Below, piece after piece: positions 11,370 to 22,100 of a stretch of 64,000 nucleotides of DNA. The notes beneath the pieces are model-generated. The model was not told the DNA's origin. It searched no databases and saw nothing but the letters and a program-made list of their open reading frames with translations. Position numbers and translations under genes: made by a program. The DNA comes from Armigeres subalbatus (lineage: Eukaryota; Arthropoda; Insecta; Diptera; Culicidae), in NCBI RefSeq assembly GCF_024139115.2, contig NC_085139.1, forward strand, positions 18,704,821 through 18,768,820. Direction: 5' to 3'. The stretch's first letter is position 1; every line of letters begins with the position of its first letter.

Positions 11370-11960
11370 TAGTAAGAAATGGGTAGTGAGAAATGAAAAA
11401 AGACGAGTGAGTAGAGAGAAGTGCGACGTTACACTTCTCTCCCTTTTTCCTACTTTTCCAATAGAGAAGTGCGAAGTAAGACGTAAGAAACGAGAAGTGC
11501 AAAATGAGGAGTGAGAAGTGGTGACTTGACTTCTTATTTTTCATTTTTTACTTCCCATAAAAAGTGAGAAATGAAAAAAAAAGTTTTCCATTATTTGGGT
11601 CTATGTAGCCTGTTAATGTATATATAAATAAAGAAGAATAAAAAAGTGACAAATGAGACGTTAGAATTAAAATTTGAGAAGCCTTATCTTTCACTTTTAT
11701 TTTTCACTTACTTCTTACTTCTCATTTTTCACAGTGTTGTAAAGAATTTACAGTAACTCATATATAACCAAATTTGGTCACATTTAAGTTTGAGTAACCA
11801 AATCAATATGAATTGTGCAACTCGGGTTGATATTGACAAGTGAATAGTGAGAAGTAACAAGTGCTGCTCACTTCTCACAGTAAGAAGTGGGGTGGGAATG
11901 AGAAGTAACAAGTGAGAAGTAGGAAGGGAAAAATGAGAGAAAAGAAATGCGACTTTTAGA
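11370..11960. repeat. Imperfect GAAGTGAGA-type simple repeat
   Basis: Irregular runs of GAGAAGTGAG and its complement CTCACTTCTC alternate in both orientations, so the strand folds back on itself in many places. 11735-11830 interrupts the run with a segment ending GTGCAACTCGGG, like the right end of the CCCAAGYAACAC MITE family. The same simple repeat recurs at 31990-32340 and 51310-51730. Confidence 0.75.
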
Positions 11961-12387
11961 CTTCATCACGTCGTCTAGATCAGCTGTTCTTTATCTGGGA
12001 TACACAGGGGTCTGCAAAGCGGCCATGTTTTTGATGCCAGCATCAAAATCATCGATTAATTTAACACGAAGGCGTAATCATAGTCATCGAAAACCTCCCA
12101 TTGAAAATATGTTTCAAATATCGTGATATTTTGGCGAAGTAGAGCGCTTAGTGCTGATCGAAATATGAAGATTTATTAAAGGCATCAATATTCTTGTTCA
12201 AACACACCTCGCATTCATACTTTCGCACAAGTTCTCGAAAAAATGGTGAAAAATATTTACGCCCATTTGGAAAAAATCAGTTCGGAATAATGGTTTGTTT
12301 ACAAAATAGAATTGTCAGTGGGAAACCCAATTTCAATCGAACAAGATGTTGGCTATTGTCAAACGTAGTGGGTAGGATTGGGGGTGC
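11961..12387. other. Intergenic DNA, nothing recognised
   Basis: No supported gene. The sequence leads directly into the degenerate left end of the satellite-bearing hAT-like element. Confidence 0.35.
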
Positions 12388-15300
12388 CAGATACCTGGGG
12401 ATACATGTACCCCTGGCCATAGGGGGTACATCGAAAACAAATTTGTAATGACAGGTTAACAACAATTCTAATCGAAATTTATTGATAAAGTTTAGATAAT
12501 TGTGTATTTTTTTATTTCAAAACTTTTTTTTTGTATAACATGTAGACAATTTGGTCAGATGAATTAATAATACAGTACAGTAATATGCATAGCGATTAGT
12601 AAATCCAAAAGAATCATGCCCACCACAATCAGTGCAGCCTTCTTCCAAGTAGCTCGAAGGTCTCTTTACAAAAGGTACGGAGGACTCCTTTTAAGATGTT
12701 CAGAAACCTTCTTTCAAAAGGTTCGGAAGCATGGAAGCCTCCTTTCAAGAAGCCTGAAAGCCTTCTTTTAAAAAAAATCGGAAGCATGGAAGCCTCCTTT
12801 CAAGAGGACTGGAAACCTCCTTTTAAGAGGCCTGGAAGCCTCCTTTCAAGAGGCCTGGAAGCCTCCTTTCAAGAGGCCTGGAAGCCTCCTTTCAAGAGGC
12901 CTGGAAGCCTCCTTTCAAGAGGCCTGGAAGCCTCCTTTCAAGAGGCCTGGAAGCCTCCTTTCAAGAGGCCTGGAAGCCTCCTTTCAAGAGCCGGGAAGCC
13001 CCCTTTCAAGAGGCCGGGAAGCCTCCTTTCAAGAGGCCTGGAAGCCTCCTTTCAAGAGGCCTGGAAGCCTCCTTTCAAGAGGCCTGGAAGCCTCCTTTCA
13101 AGAGGCCTGGAAGCCTCCTTTCAAGAGGCCTGGAAGCCTCCTTTCAAGAGGCCTGGAAGCCTCCTTTCAAGAGGCCTGGAAGCCTCCTTTCAAGAGGCCT
13201 GGAAGCCTCCTTTCAAGAGGCCTGGAAGCCTCCTTTCAAGAGGCCTGGAAGCCTCCTTTCAAGAGGCCTGGAAGCCTCCTTTCAAGAGGCCTGGAAGCCT
13301 CCTTTCAAGAGGCCTGGAAGCCTCCTTTCAAGAGGCCTGGAAGCCTCCTTTCAAGAGGCCTGGAAGCCTCCTTTCAAGAGGCCTGGAAGCCTCCTTTCAA
13401 GAGGCCTGGAAGCCTCCTTTCAAGAGGCCTGGAAGCCTCCTTTCAAGAGGCCTGGAAGCCTCCTTTCAAGAGGCCTGGAAGCCTCCTTTCAAGAGGCCTG
13501 GAAGCCTCCTTTCAAGAGGCCTGGAAGCCTCCTTTCAAGAGGCCTGGAAGCCTCCTTTCAAGAGGCCTGGAAGCCTCCTTTCAAGAGGCCTGGAAGCCTC
13601 CTTTCAAGAGGCCTGGAAGCCTCCTTTCAAGAGGCCTGGAAGCCTCCTTTCAAGAGGCCTGGAAGCCTCCTTTCAAGAGGCCTGGAAGCCTCCTTTCAAG
13701 AGGCCTGGAAGCCTCCTTTCAAGAGGCCTGGAAGCCTCCTTTCAAGAGGCCTGGAAGCCTCCTTTCAAGAGGGCCTGGAAGCCTCCTTTCAAGAGGCCTG
13801 GAAGCCTCCTTTCAAGAGGCCTGGAAGCCTCCTTTCAAGAGGCCTGGAAGCCTCCTTTCAAGAGGCCTGGAAGCCTCCTTTCAAGAGGCCTGGAAGCCTC
13901 CTTTCAAGAGGCCTGGAAGCCTCCTTTCAAGAGGCCTGGAAGCCTCCTTTCAAGAGGCCTGGAAGCCTCCTTTCAAGAGGCCTGGAAGCCTCCTTTCAAG
14001 AGGCCTGGAAGCCTCCTTTCAAGAGGCCTGGAAGCCTCCTTTCAAAGGCCTGGAAGCCTCCTTTCAAGAGGCCTGGGCCTCCTTTCAAGAGGCCTGGAAG
14101 CCTCCTTTCAAGAGGCCTGGAAGCCTCCTTTCAAGAGGCCTGGAAGCCTCCTTTCAAGAGGCCTGGAAGCCTCCTTTCAAGAGGCCCTGGAAGCCTCCTT
14201 TCAAGAGGCCTGGAAGCCTCCTTTCAAGAGGCCTGGAAGCCTCCTTTCAAGAGGCCTGGAAGCCTCCTTTCAAGAGGCCTGGAAGCCTCCTTCAAGAGGC
14301 CTGGAAGCCTCCTTTCAAGAGGCCTGGAAGCCTCCTTTCAAGAGGCCTGGAAGCCTCCTTTCAAGAGGCCTGGAAGCCTCCTTTCAAGAGGCCTGGAAGC
14401 CTCCTTTCAAGAGGCCTGGAAGCCTCCTTTCAAGAGGCCTGGAAGCCTCCTTTCAAGAGGCCTGGAAGCCTCCTTTCAAGAGGCCTGGAAGCCTCCTTTC
14501 AAGAGGCCTGGAAGCCTCCTTTCAAGAGGCCTGGAAGCCTCCTTTCAAGAGGCCTGGAAGCCTCCTTTCAAGAGGCCTGGAAGCCTCCTTTCAAGAGGCC
14601 TGGAAGCCTCCTTCAAGAGGCCTGGAAGCCTCCTTTCAAGAGGCCTGGAAGCCTCCTTTCAAGAGGCCTGGAAGCCTCCTTTCAAGAGGCCTGGAAGCCT
14701 CCTTTCAAGAGGCCTGGAAGCCTCCTTTCAAGAGGCCTGGAAGCCTCCTTTCAAGAGGCCTGGAAGCCTCCTTTCAAGAGCCTGGAAGCCTCCTTTCAAG
14801 AGGCCTGGAAGCCTCCTTTCAAGAGGCCTGGAAGCCTCCTTTCAAGAGGCCTGGAAGCCTCCTTTCAAGAGGCCTGGAAGCCTCCTTCCAAGAGGCCTGG
14901 AAGCCTCCTTTCAAGAGGCCTGGAGGCCTCCTTCAAGAGGCCTGGAAGCCTCCTTTCAAGAGGCCTGGAAGCCTCCTTTCAAGAGGCCTGGAAGCCTCCT
15001 TTCAAGAGGCCTGGAAGCCTCCTTTCAAGAGGCCTGGAAGCCTCCTTTCAAGAGGCCTGGAAGCCTCCTTTCAAGAGGCCTGGAAGCCTCCTTTCAAGAG
15101 GCCTGGAAGCCTCCTTTCAAGAGGCCTGGAAGCCTCCTTTCAAGAGGCCTGGAAGCCTCCTTTCAAGAGGCCTGGAAGCCTCCTTTCAAGAGGCCTGGAA
15201 GCCTCCTTTCAAGAGGCCTGGAAGCCTCCTTTCAAGAGGCCCTGGAAGCCTCCTTTCAAGAGGCCTGGAAGCCTCCTTTCAAGAGGCCTGGAAGCCTCCT

Positions 15301-17543
15301 TTCAAGAGGCCTGGAAGCCTCCTTTCAAGAGGCCTGGAAGCCTCCTTTCAAGAGGCCTGGAAGCCTCCTTTCAAGAGGCCTGGAAGCCTCCTTTCAAGAG
15401 GCCTGGAAGCCTCCTTTCAAGAGGCCTGGAAGCCTCCTTTCAAGAGGCCTGGAAGCCTCCTTTCAAGAGGCCTGGAAGCCTCCTTTCAAGAGGCCTGGAA
15501 GCCTCCTTCAAGAGGCCTGGAAGCCTCCTTTCAAGAGGCCTGGAAGCCTCCTTTCAAGAGGCCTGGAAGCCTCCTTTCAAGAGGCCTGGAAGCCTCCTTT
15601 CAAGAGGCCTGGAAGCCTCCTTTCAAGAGGCCTGGAAGCCTCCTTTCAAGAGGCCTGGAAGCCTCCTTTCAAGAGGCCTGGAAGCCTCCTTTCAAGAGGC
15701 CTGGAAGCCTCCTTTCAAGAGGCCTGGAAGCCTCCTTCAAGAGGCCTGGAAGCCTCCTTTCAAGAGGCCTAGAAGCTTCTTTCAAGAGGCCTGGAAGCCT
15801 CCTTTCAAGAGGCCTGGAAGCCTCCTTTCAAGAGGCCTGGAAGCCTCCTTTCAAGAGGCCTGGAAGCCTCCTTTCAAGAGGCCTGGAAGCCTCCTTTCAA
15901 GAGGCCTGGAAGCCTCCTTTCAAGAGGCCTGGAAGCCTCCTTTCAAGAGGCCTGGAAGCCTCCTTTCAAGAGGCCTGGAAGCCTCCTTTCAAGAGGCCTG
16001 GAAGCCTCCTTTCAAGAGGCCTGGAAGCCTCCTTTCAAGAGGCCTGGAAGCCTCCTTTCAAGAGGCCTGGAAGCCTCCTTTCAAGAGGCCTGGAAGCCTC
16101 CTTTCAAGAGGCCTGGAAGCCTCCTTTCAAGAGGCCTGGAAGCCTCCTTTCAAGAGGCCTGGAAGCCTCCTTTCAAGAGGCCTGGAAGCCTCCTTTCAAG
16201 AGGCCTGGAAGCCTCCTTTCAAGAGGCCTGGAAGCCTCCTTTCAAGGGGCCTGGGAGCAGCCTTCCGAGGGGGCCGGAAGCCTCCTTTCAAGAGGCCTGG
16301 AAGCCTCCTTTCAAGAGGCCTGGAAGCCTCCTTTCAAGAGGCCTGGAAGCCTCCTTTCAAGAGGCCTGGAAGCCTCCTTTCAAGAGGCCTGGAAGCCTCC
16401 TTTCAAGAGGCCTGGAAGCCTCCTTTCAAGAGGCCTGGAAGCCTCCTTTCAAGAGGCCTGGAAGCCTCCTTTCAAGAGGCCTGGAAGCCTCCTTTCAAGA
16501 GGCCTGGAAGCCTCCTTTCAAGAGGCCTGGAAGCCTCCTTTCAAGAGGCCTGGAAGCCTCCTTTCAAGAGGCCTGGAAGCCTCCTTTCAAGAGGCCTGGA
16601 AGCCTCCTTTCAAGAGGCCTGGAAGCCTCCTTTCAAGAGGCCTGGAAGCCTCCTTTCAAGAGGCCTGGAAGCCTCCTTTCAAGAGGCCTGGAAGCCTCCT
16701 TTCAAGAGGCCTGGAAGCCTCCTTTCAAGAGGCCTGGAAGCCTCCTTTCAAGAGGCCTGGAAGCCTCCTTTCAAGAGGCCTGGAAGCCTCCTTTCAAGAG
16801 GCCTGGAAGCCTCCTTTCAAGAGGCCTGGAAGCCTCCTTTCAAGAGGCCTGGAAGCCTCCTTTCAAGAGGCCTGGAAGCCTCCTTTCAAGAGGCCTGGAA
16901 GCCTCCTTTCAAGAGGCCTGGAAGCCTCCTTTCAAGAGGCCTGGAAGCCTCCTTTCAAGAGGCCTGGAAGCCTCCTTTCAAGAGGCCTGGAAGCCTCCTT
17001 TCAAGAGGCCTGGAAGCCTCCTTTCAAGAGGCCTGGAAGCCTCCTTTCAAGAGGCCTGGAAGCCTCCTTTCAAGAGGCCTGGAAGCCTCCTTTCAAGAGG
17101 CCTGGAAGCCTCCTTTCAAGAGGCCTGGAAGCCTCCTTTCAAGAGGCCTGGAAGCCTCCTTTCAAGAGGCCTGGAAGCCTCCTTTCAAGGGACACGGAAG
17201 CCTCGTTTGAAAAGGCACAGAAGCCTAATTTTAAGAGGCTCGGGGGCTTCCTTTTAGGAGCGTTCGGAAGCCTCCTTTCAGAAGCTCGGAAGACTCTTTC
17301 CAAGCGGCTCGAAAGGTTCATTTAAAATGGCTCGGAAGGCTCCCTTCAAGAAACTCGGATTTCTATCTTCAAGAGGCGCGGAAGCCTACTTTCAAGAGAT
17401 TCAGGAGGTCCTTTCAAGAGGCTCGGAAGTCTTCCTTCAAAGGGCTCGGAATTATTGAAATTAAATGAAAGTTAATTAATGAAAAAGGAATTAATGAAAA
17501 AGTTCGAAGGGGTACCTCTCACGAAAAAGGTTGAGAACCACTG
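12388..17543. mobile_element. hAT-like element copy 1, filled with a 23-bp satellite
   Basis: The right end, read inverted, is CAGTGGTTCTCAACCT, the same as both ends of copy 2 (49066-50832) apart from single changes. The left end is damaged: CAGATACCTGGGGATACATG corresponds to CAGCGG..CCTGGGGTACATA in copy 2, with part of the terminal repeat lost. Subterminal sequences also match copy 2 (CCCCTGGCC, GTGTATTTTT, and GAAGGGGTACCTCTCA at the right). No 8-bp duplication is visible around this copy (GGGGGTGC left, GTCTTGAT right). No transposase is encoded, so it is non-autonomous. Confidence 0.75.
12786..17190. repeat. 23-bp satellite array, about 190 copies
   Basis: The unit contains AGGCCTGGAAGCCTCC followed by TTTCAAG. 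The core is almost invariant over 4.3 kb, with rare 1-3 bp indels (near 13775, 14045, 14075, 14185, 14290, 14610, 15730) and one scrambled unit near 16245-16275. Edge units (12640-12830 and 17190-17460) are strongly diverged, as expected when unequal exchange homogenises the centre. All three forward frames of the 23-mer lack stops, which alone explains a 1504-codon open frame across indels. I do not call it a protein. Confidence 0.93.
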
Positions 17544-17965
17544 GTCTTGATTAATGCTGTTTAGAGCTGTGACTCGACGCCGACATATTTGCACTACTGT
17601 TTAAAATCAGTCACGTCGCTGATTTATAATTTCTCACGACTGTTAAATTTTTCGAAGAATTTCCAGGGGAAATAAAAAAAAAGCACCGGTACTCCGTAAA
17701 TTCTTAAAAAAAAATCAAATGTTATTCCGAGGAAATTCCGAAAAGATTGCCTTAAAAAGTTCTGAAGACTTTGAAAGAATTTGGAAACGTTTCCCGAGGA
17801 GTAAGATGAGGAGCTTCCTAAGAATTTTGAGGAAATTTACTCAATGAATTGCGATGAGTTTCTCAAAGTAATTCCGAATAATTTCCCGAGGAAATTCCAG
17901 AGATTACCTAATTAATTTTGAAGATTTTTGCGACTTTTTGCGGCAAAATGACATTTTCGGTTAAA
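17544..17965. other. Intergenic DNA with GAATTTCC-like degenerate repeats
   Basis: 17640-17920 is rich in imperfect GAGGAAATTCCGA motifs, resembling a decayed relative of the 24-bp minisatellite at 357-1440. No gene seen. Confidence 0.45.
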
Positions 17966-18072
17966 CCCGAGTTGCACACATGTTCCAATTCAGTTACCGC
18001 AACCTACATTTGACCTGATTCGTTTACAATCAAGTTGATGTAACTAAGTTAGTCTGAAATGCGTTGCTTGGG
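17966..18072. mobile_element. Small MITE, CCCRAGYNGCAC family, 107 bp
   Basis: Left end CCCGAGTTGCACACATG; right end, read inverted, CCCAAGCAACGCAT. The ends resemble those of elements at 24713-24818 and 27456-29733. The interior has AACTC/GAGTT and GTAAC-type motifs. No clear duplication of target. Confidence 0.6.
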
Positions 18073-18670
18073 AATAACCCTTTCTGCCAAACGACCATAA
18101 ACGTCTCGGCCAAATGGAATTCGGTTAGATGGCTTTTGGTCTAACGTGTTATTCGGTCTAGTTACAATCGGCCAAATGGCTTTTGGCCAAATTAGTTTCG
18201 CCTAAATGACCCTTCCCCGGTATGAATTCGAGCCGTTTTCAATACAAAATATTTCACCAAAGAAAATTGACTTTTCAATTAACTGTTGACCATATGGCCC
18301 TAACTGAGTTTTATTTCAGTCTTACGCTCCTTTCCTTACTTTGCTCATTCGATCTTTCGTAAGCAGTTTTTGATCACTGATCATGCCATAAGCGATTTGC
18401 TATGTCGTATATTTTCCTTGGTCATATAATTTGTTCGGCCAAACGAAATTTTCGGCCATATGACCCGTTCGGCTAAAGAACATTTTAGGCCAATTGACCC
18501 TTTCTGCCAAATGTTCATTTCGGCCAAACGGTTTGTTCAGACAAACGATATTTTTGGTCCAATGACCAGTTCGGCCGAACAAATTTTTGAAACAAATGAT
18601 GGGTTTCGAAATAATGATTTGACCAAATGACATATTCTACAAAATAAATTTCGGCCAAACGACCCTTCTC
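18073..18670. repeat. GGCCAAATGACC-type degenerate short repeat
   Basis: Many copies of a 15-16-bp unit around TTCGGCCAAATGACC, with insertions (for example 18220-18400). The same repeat appears inverted at 31384-31520 and again at 32350-32420, 33060-33140 and 51740-52250. Confidence 0.7.
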
Positions 18671-19078
18671 CGATCATCATATCAATAACTTCCTGAGAGC
18701 CGTCACATCCGTTTTTAGATTAGCATTCTGCACTCAGATCCTGTTTATTTGTTCGGAGGTAAAATTTTCTGCCTCTGTCCATAATTTTCTTAGCCGTCCT
18801 ATAAACGAATTTGAGCCAAATATTTGTCAACAAATCATTTCAGTTATTGAGCTATTTTGCCTCTTCGATGCAATCCAAACCGCTTTCCCCAGGGGTGCGG
18901 TTTCTCAGGCCCATCCTGACCATCAAGTGCGTTGGAACGGAGGCGCTAGCGCGGAAAATGCCACCCCCGTGCAATTAGCATTTTGAAGCGTGGTTCAAAT
19001 TTTTCTTCGTACATATTTCAATTAAAACCATTAATCGATTTTTGCTGGACGCAAATGACCCTGCAAAGTGTCGGATGG
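18671..19078. other. Region downstream of gene B, nothing recognised
   Basis: No coding frame of note. It contains a moderately GC-rich patch at 18880-18980. Confidence 0.35.
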
Positions 19079-19084
19079 CTTTAT
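19079..19084 (-). terminator. Poly(A) signal of gene B
   Basis: TTTATT on the plus strand is AATAAA on the gene strand, 33 bp after the stop codon of gene B, inside AAAATAAA. Confidence 0.6.
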
Positions 19085-19116
19085 TTTCCTGCGCTTTATT
19101 CAATATCGGAAGCATA

Positions 19117-22100
19117 TCAAGCATACTGCTGAAGGGTTTTTCTAACCAGTGGCAAATTAAGCTCCTGCCAACGAATCTGCTCGTCCAATTGGTTGTCGAT
19201 GTTGATTTCGAAGTCGGCAGAGACTGGCAACACTTTCATCAGCTGACGGAATCTCTCGGCATTTTCCTTATCAACGATTCGAGTAACCATTTTGCTCAAG
19301 AGTTTCTCTATGCTTCGTTGATTGCCAAATCTGAAAAAATGTGATCGTTAATATCTGTTGTTTTGACTATTATCTAATAAAGCTTACACTTCATCAAGAT
19401 TTTCTTTCTCCCGAGTCAGAAAATCTACGACCATAACAAAACCACTTTCTCCTTGCTCCGCGACGATCTCCAGGAAACGATTTACATTTTGATTCTGCCT
19501 CATTAGTACCTCCAGCACGCGTTCCAGCCCCTCGCGCGTACCGACGCAAGCCAGCGATTCCATGAGATAGCTTCGGCCTCGCGAATCTTCTTCCGTTTCA
19601 AGAGCTTCGGTGAACTTGTTCACATCGAACTGTTTAGCCGTTCGCAGGGCGTAGCAATACAACTTTTGTTCTGCCTCGGAACGTATGTTCAGCGTCGATC
19701 TCTGCTGCAGAATGTTCAACTTGTTGGCGGCCTGATCCAGACAGCCCTGTTGCCCGATGCGGCAGGTGAGGTCAATCGCGATCAATTGCGTGTCGTGATC
19801 GTTGGTGTGGCTGTATGTGCGCTTATCTGTGCCGTATTCCGCGTAAAGGTCATTAGTTAGCTCCAGTAGATACTTCCGGAATAAACTGAGAGCTTCCGGA
19901 TCAACGGTGAGCATTTTCTCCAGGTCGAGGATGTTTCTGTGGGCGGATTTCCATGAGTAATAGTCCGTACTGTTGCGGAGGTGGTCCATGATTTCGAAGG
20001 CTGTGTTGTGATCCAGGAGTCCAGCGTTGGCCAGATTCATGGAGTCGTCGATTAGTTGGCCCCTGGTTATTGGATCGATTGCTGTTAGATTTGATTTCAG
20101 CGTTCCGATTATGTCCTTCCACATTTGCTGATCATAATTAACTCGGTAATATCCTGTCTGAGCTGGGTTAATCAGAAAGACGTCATCTTCTTGAACAGGG
20201 ATCTTGCGTGTCACTTGATTTGTTCCTTGAGGTATCCAAAACAACGGAGACGTTTCATAAGATCCACCACTACTATTACTATACATGAAAATAGGAATCC
20301 ACCAGGTTTGATTGTTCTCAGTCGATTGAGTGGTTGAGAAGAACCGTTTCTGTTCGAAAACTACATCATCGGCCTCTGCATTCGGCCGGCTAACCGTTAC
20401 CACAGGTGCACCTGCCTGGTTTGCCCATGATTCCATGATAAGGGTCATTGTTGCACCCGTTGGTAGTACCTGATCCTCTGAAGCCGACTTTTGAAGACTA
20501 TCGGACAAATTCTGGGGTACAACAATTGAGTTTTGACTGAAAAAATAAACGAAAGTTGATTTTCTTACGCCAGAAAACAAACGATTGCCCACTTACTTGC
20601 GTTTAATATAATCCTTCAAGCCTTTTACAAAAGTCTGTTCCCCTAGTGCATAATGCATCATTCTTAGCACGCTTCCTGCTGCAAAATTTAAAAACTAAGT
20701 TCAACGCATTCATATCATTTTTCTAAAGTATTCTTCGAAAATGCCTCACATTTTTCATAAGCAATTCGATCAAACAGACGATCAATTTCCGGAACAGTCT
20801 CCACGTAATGAGTCATCGGTCGAATCGTTGCGCTGCCGTCCGACTGAAGCGCTGTTTGCAGTGCTCCACTGGTGAATCGTTGCTTGATCAACAGTTCAGG
20901 GTGCGTCCGATCCGCCAGATAGTACTCATAGAGAGTGGCGAAACCTTCGTTCAGCCAAAGGTAAGACCACCACTTGGGCGCCATCAGATTCCCGAAAAAC
21001 TGGTGGGCAAGCTCGTGCGCTATAACGGTGGCCACGGACCGTCGATTGTTATCGGAGGAAGATTCGCTGATCAGGAAATACGACTCCAGGTACGTAACAA
21101 GGCCCCAATTTTCCATTGCGCCAGCGGAAAAATCGGTATTCGGAATGCCAACGCTGTCCAGTTTGTTCATCTCGTACGGATGATCGAAATAGGTTTGCAA
21201 TTCATCGATTAGCTTAATGGACGCATCCAGGGAGTAGGACAACTGATCAGCACGGGTGGGGCGAGACATCGATTGAACTGTAATTTTCTTCGTGGAATTG
21301 GCAAAGTCTCGTTTCACAGCATAGTCGGACACCAGAAAGGCCAGCAAGTAGGTTTGCATGGCAGGCGTTCGTCGGAAGGTGACAAGTTTCTTGCGTTCGG
21401 GACTGAAAGGATTGGAAAAAAAAATCAGATAGATACAAAACATTCAAACAAGAAGTTAGATAGTCTTCTTCGATTACACTGTATGGAAATTATATAACTA
21501 AATAAGTGTTGATCAACCAAGCTCTGAACGATATATCCTCGCATCGTTAAACATCGATGCAGCCCCAATGAGCCGATAGCATTTGATTATTTACTATCAC
21601 AAGCTACTACAGATATTTTCGATTCTTCAGAACGTCCTGGAGTTCGGAAACATCCCAGAACATCTACCCAATCAATCAAATCCTGAACGATCTATTGATT
21701 GCATCGTTGAGCATCAGAACAGGCTCATAGAGCCGATAGGATTTCTCTCATTACTTCTACAAGCTACTACAGACATTTCAAATTCTCCAAAAAGTCCTTG
21801 AATTCAAAACACACAATCTACCTTATCAACTAAGTCATGAAACATGCATGCGTGCATCGCTGAACATCCCAGCAGGTCCGTTAAGGCGATAGAATGTCAC
21901 TCATTAATTTTACAAGCCTCCATGAGTCGATATTCTAAAACTCGATATCGATGCGTGGAAACAGATGATGCCATATTAAAATAATTTCTCCGATACTTTG
22001 ATAGTCCTTTCGAACAATTTTCCAATTTCTGTTCTACATCTCGATATCGACTGTGCTACATCTCGAAGGTATTACAGACCGTATTACAGACCCTTTTCGG

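Noticed and set aside
357..17190. CRISPR-like arrays
   Set aside because: Units are directly adjacent with no variable spacers, and the sequence is eukaryotic. They are minisatellites.
12696..17210. 1504-codon open frame that could look like a giant repeat protein
   Set aside because: It is produced by the 23-bp satellite. All three forward frames of the unit lack stops, so the frame survives many 1-2-bp indels. No start context, splice or domain is seen, and the two arrays lie inside transposon ends.
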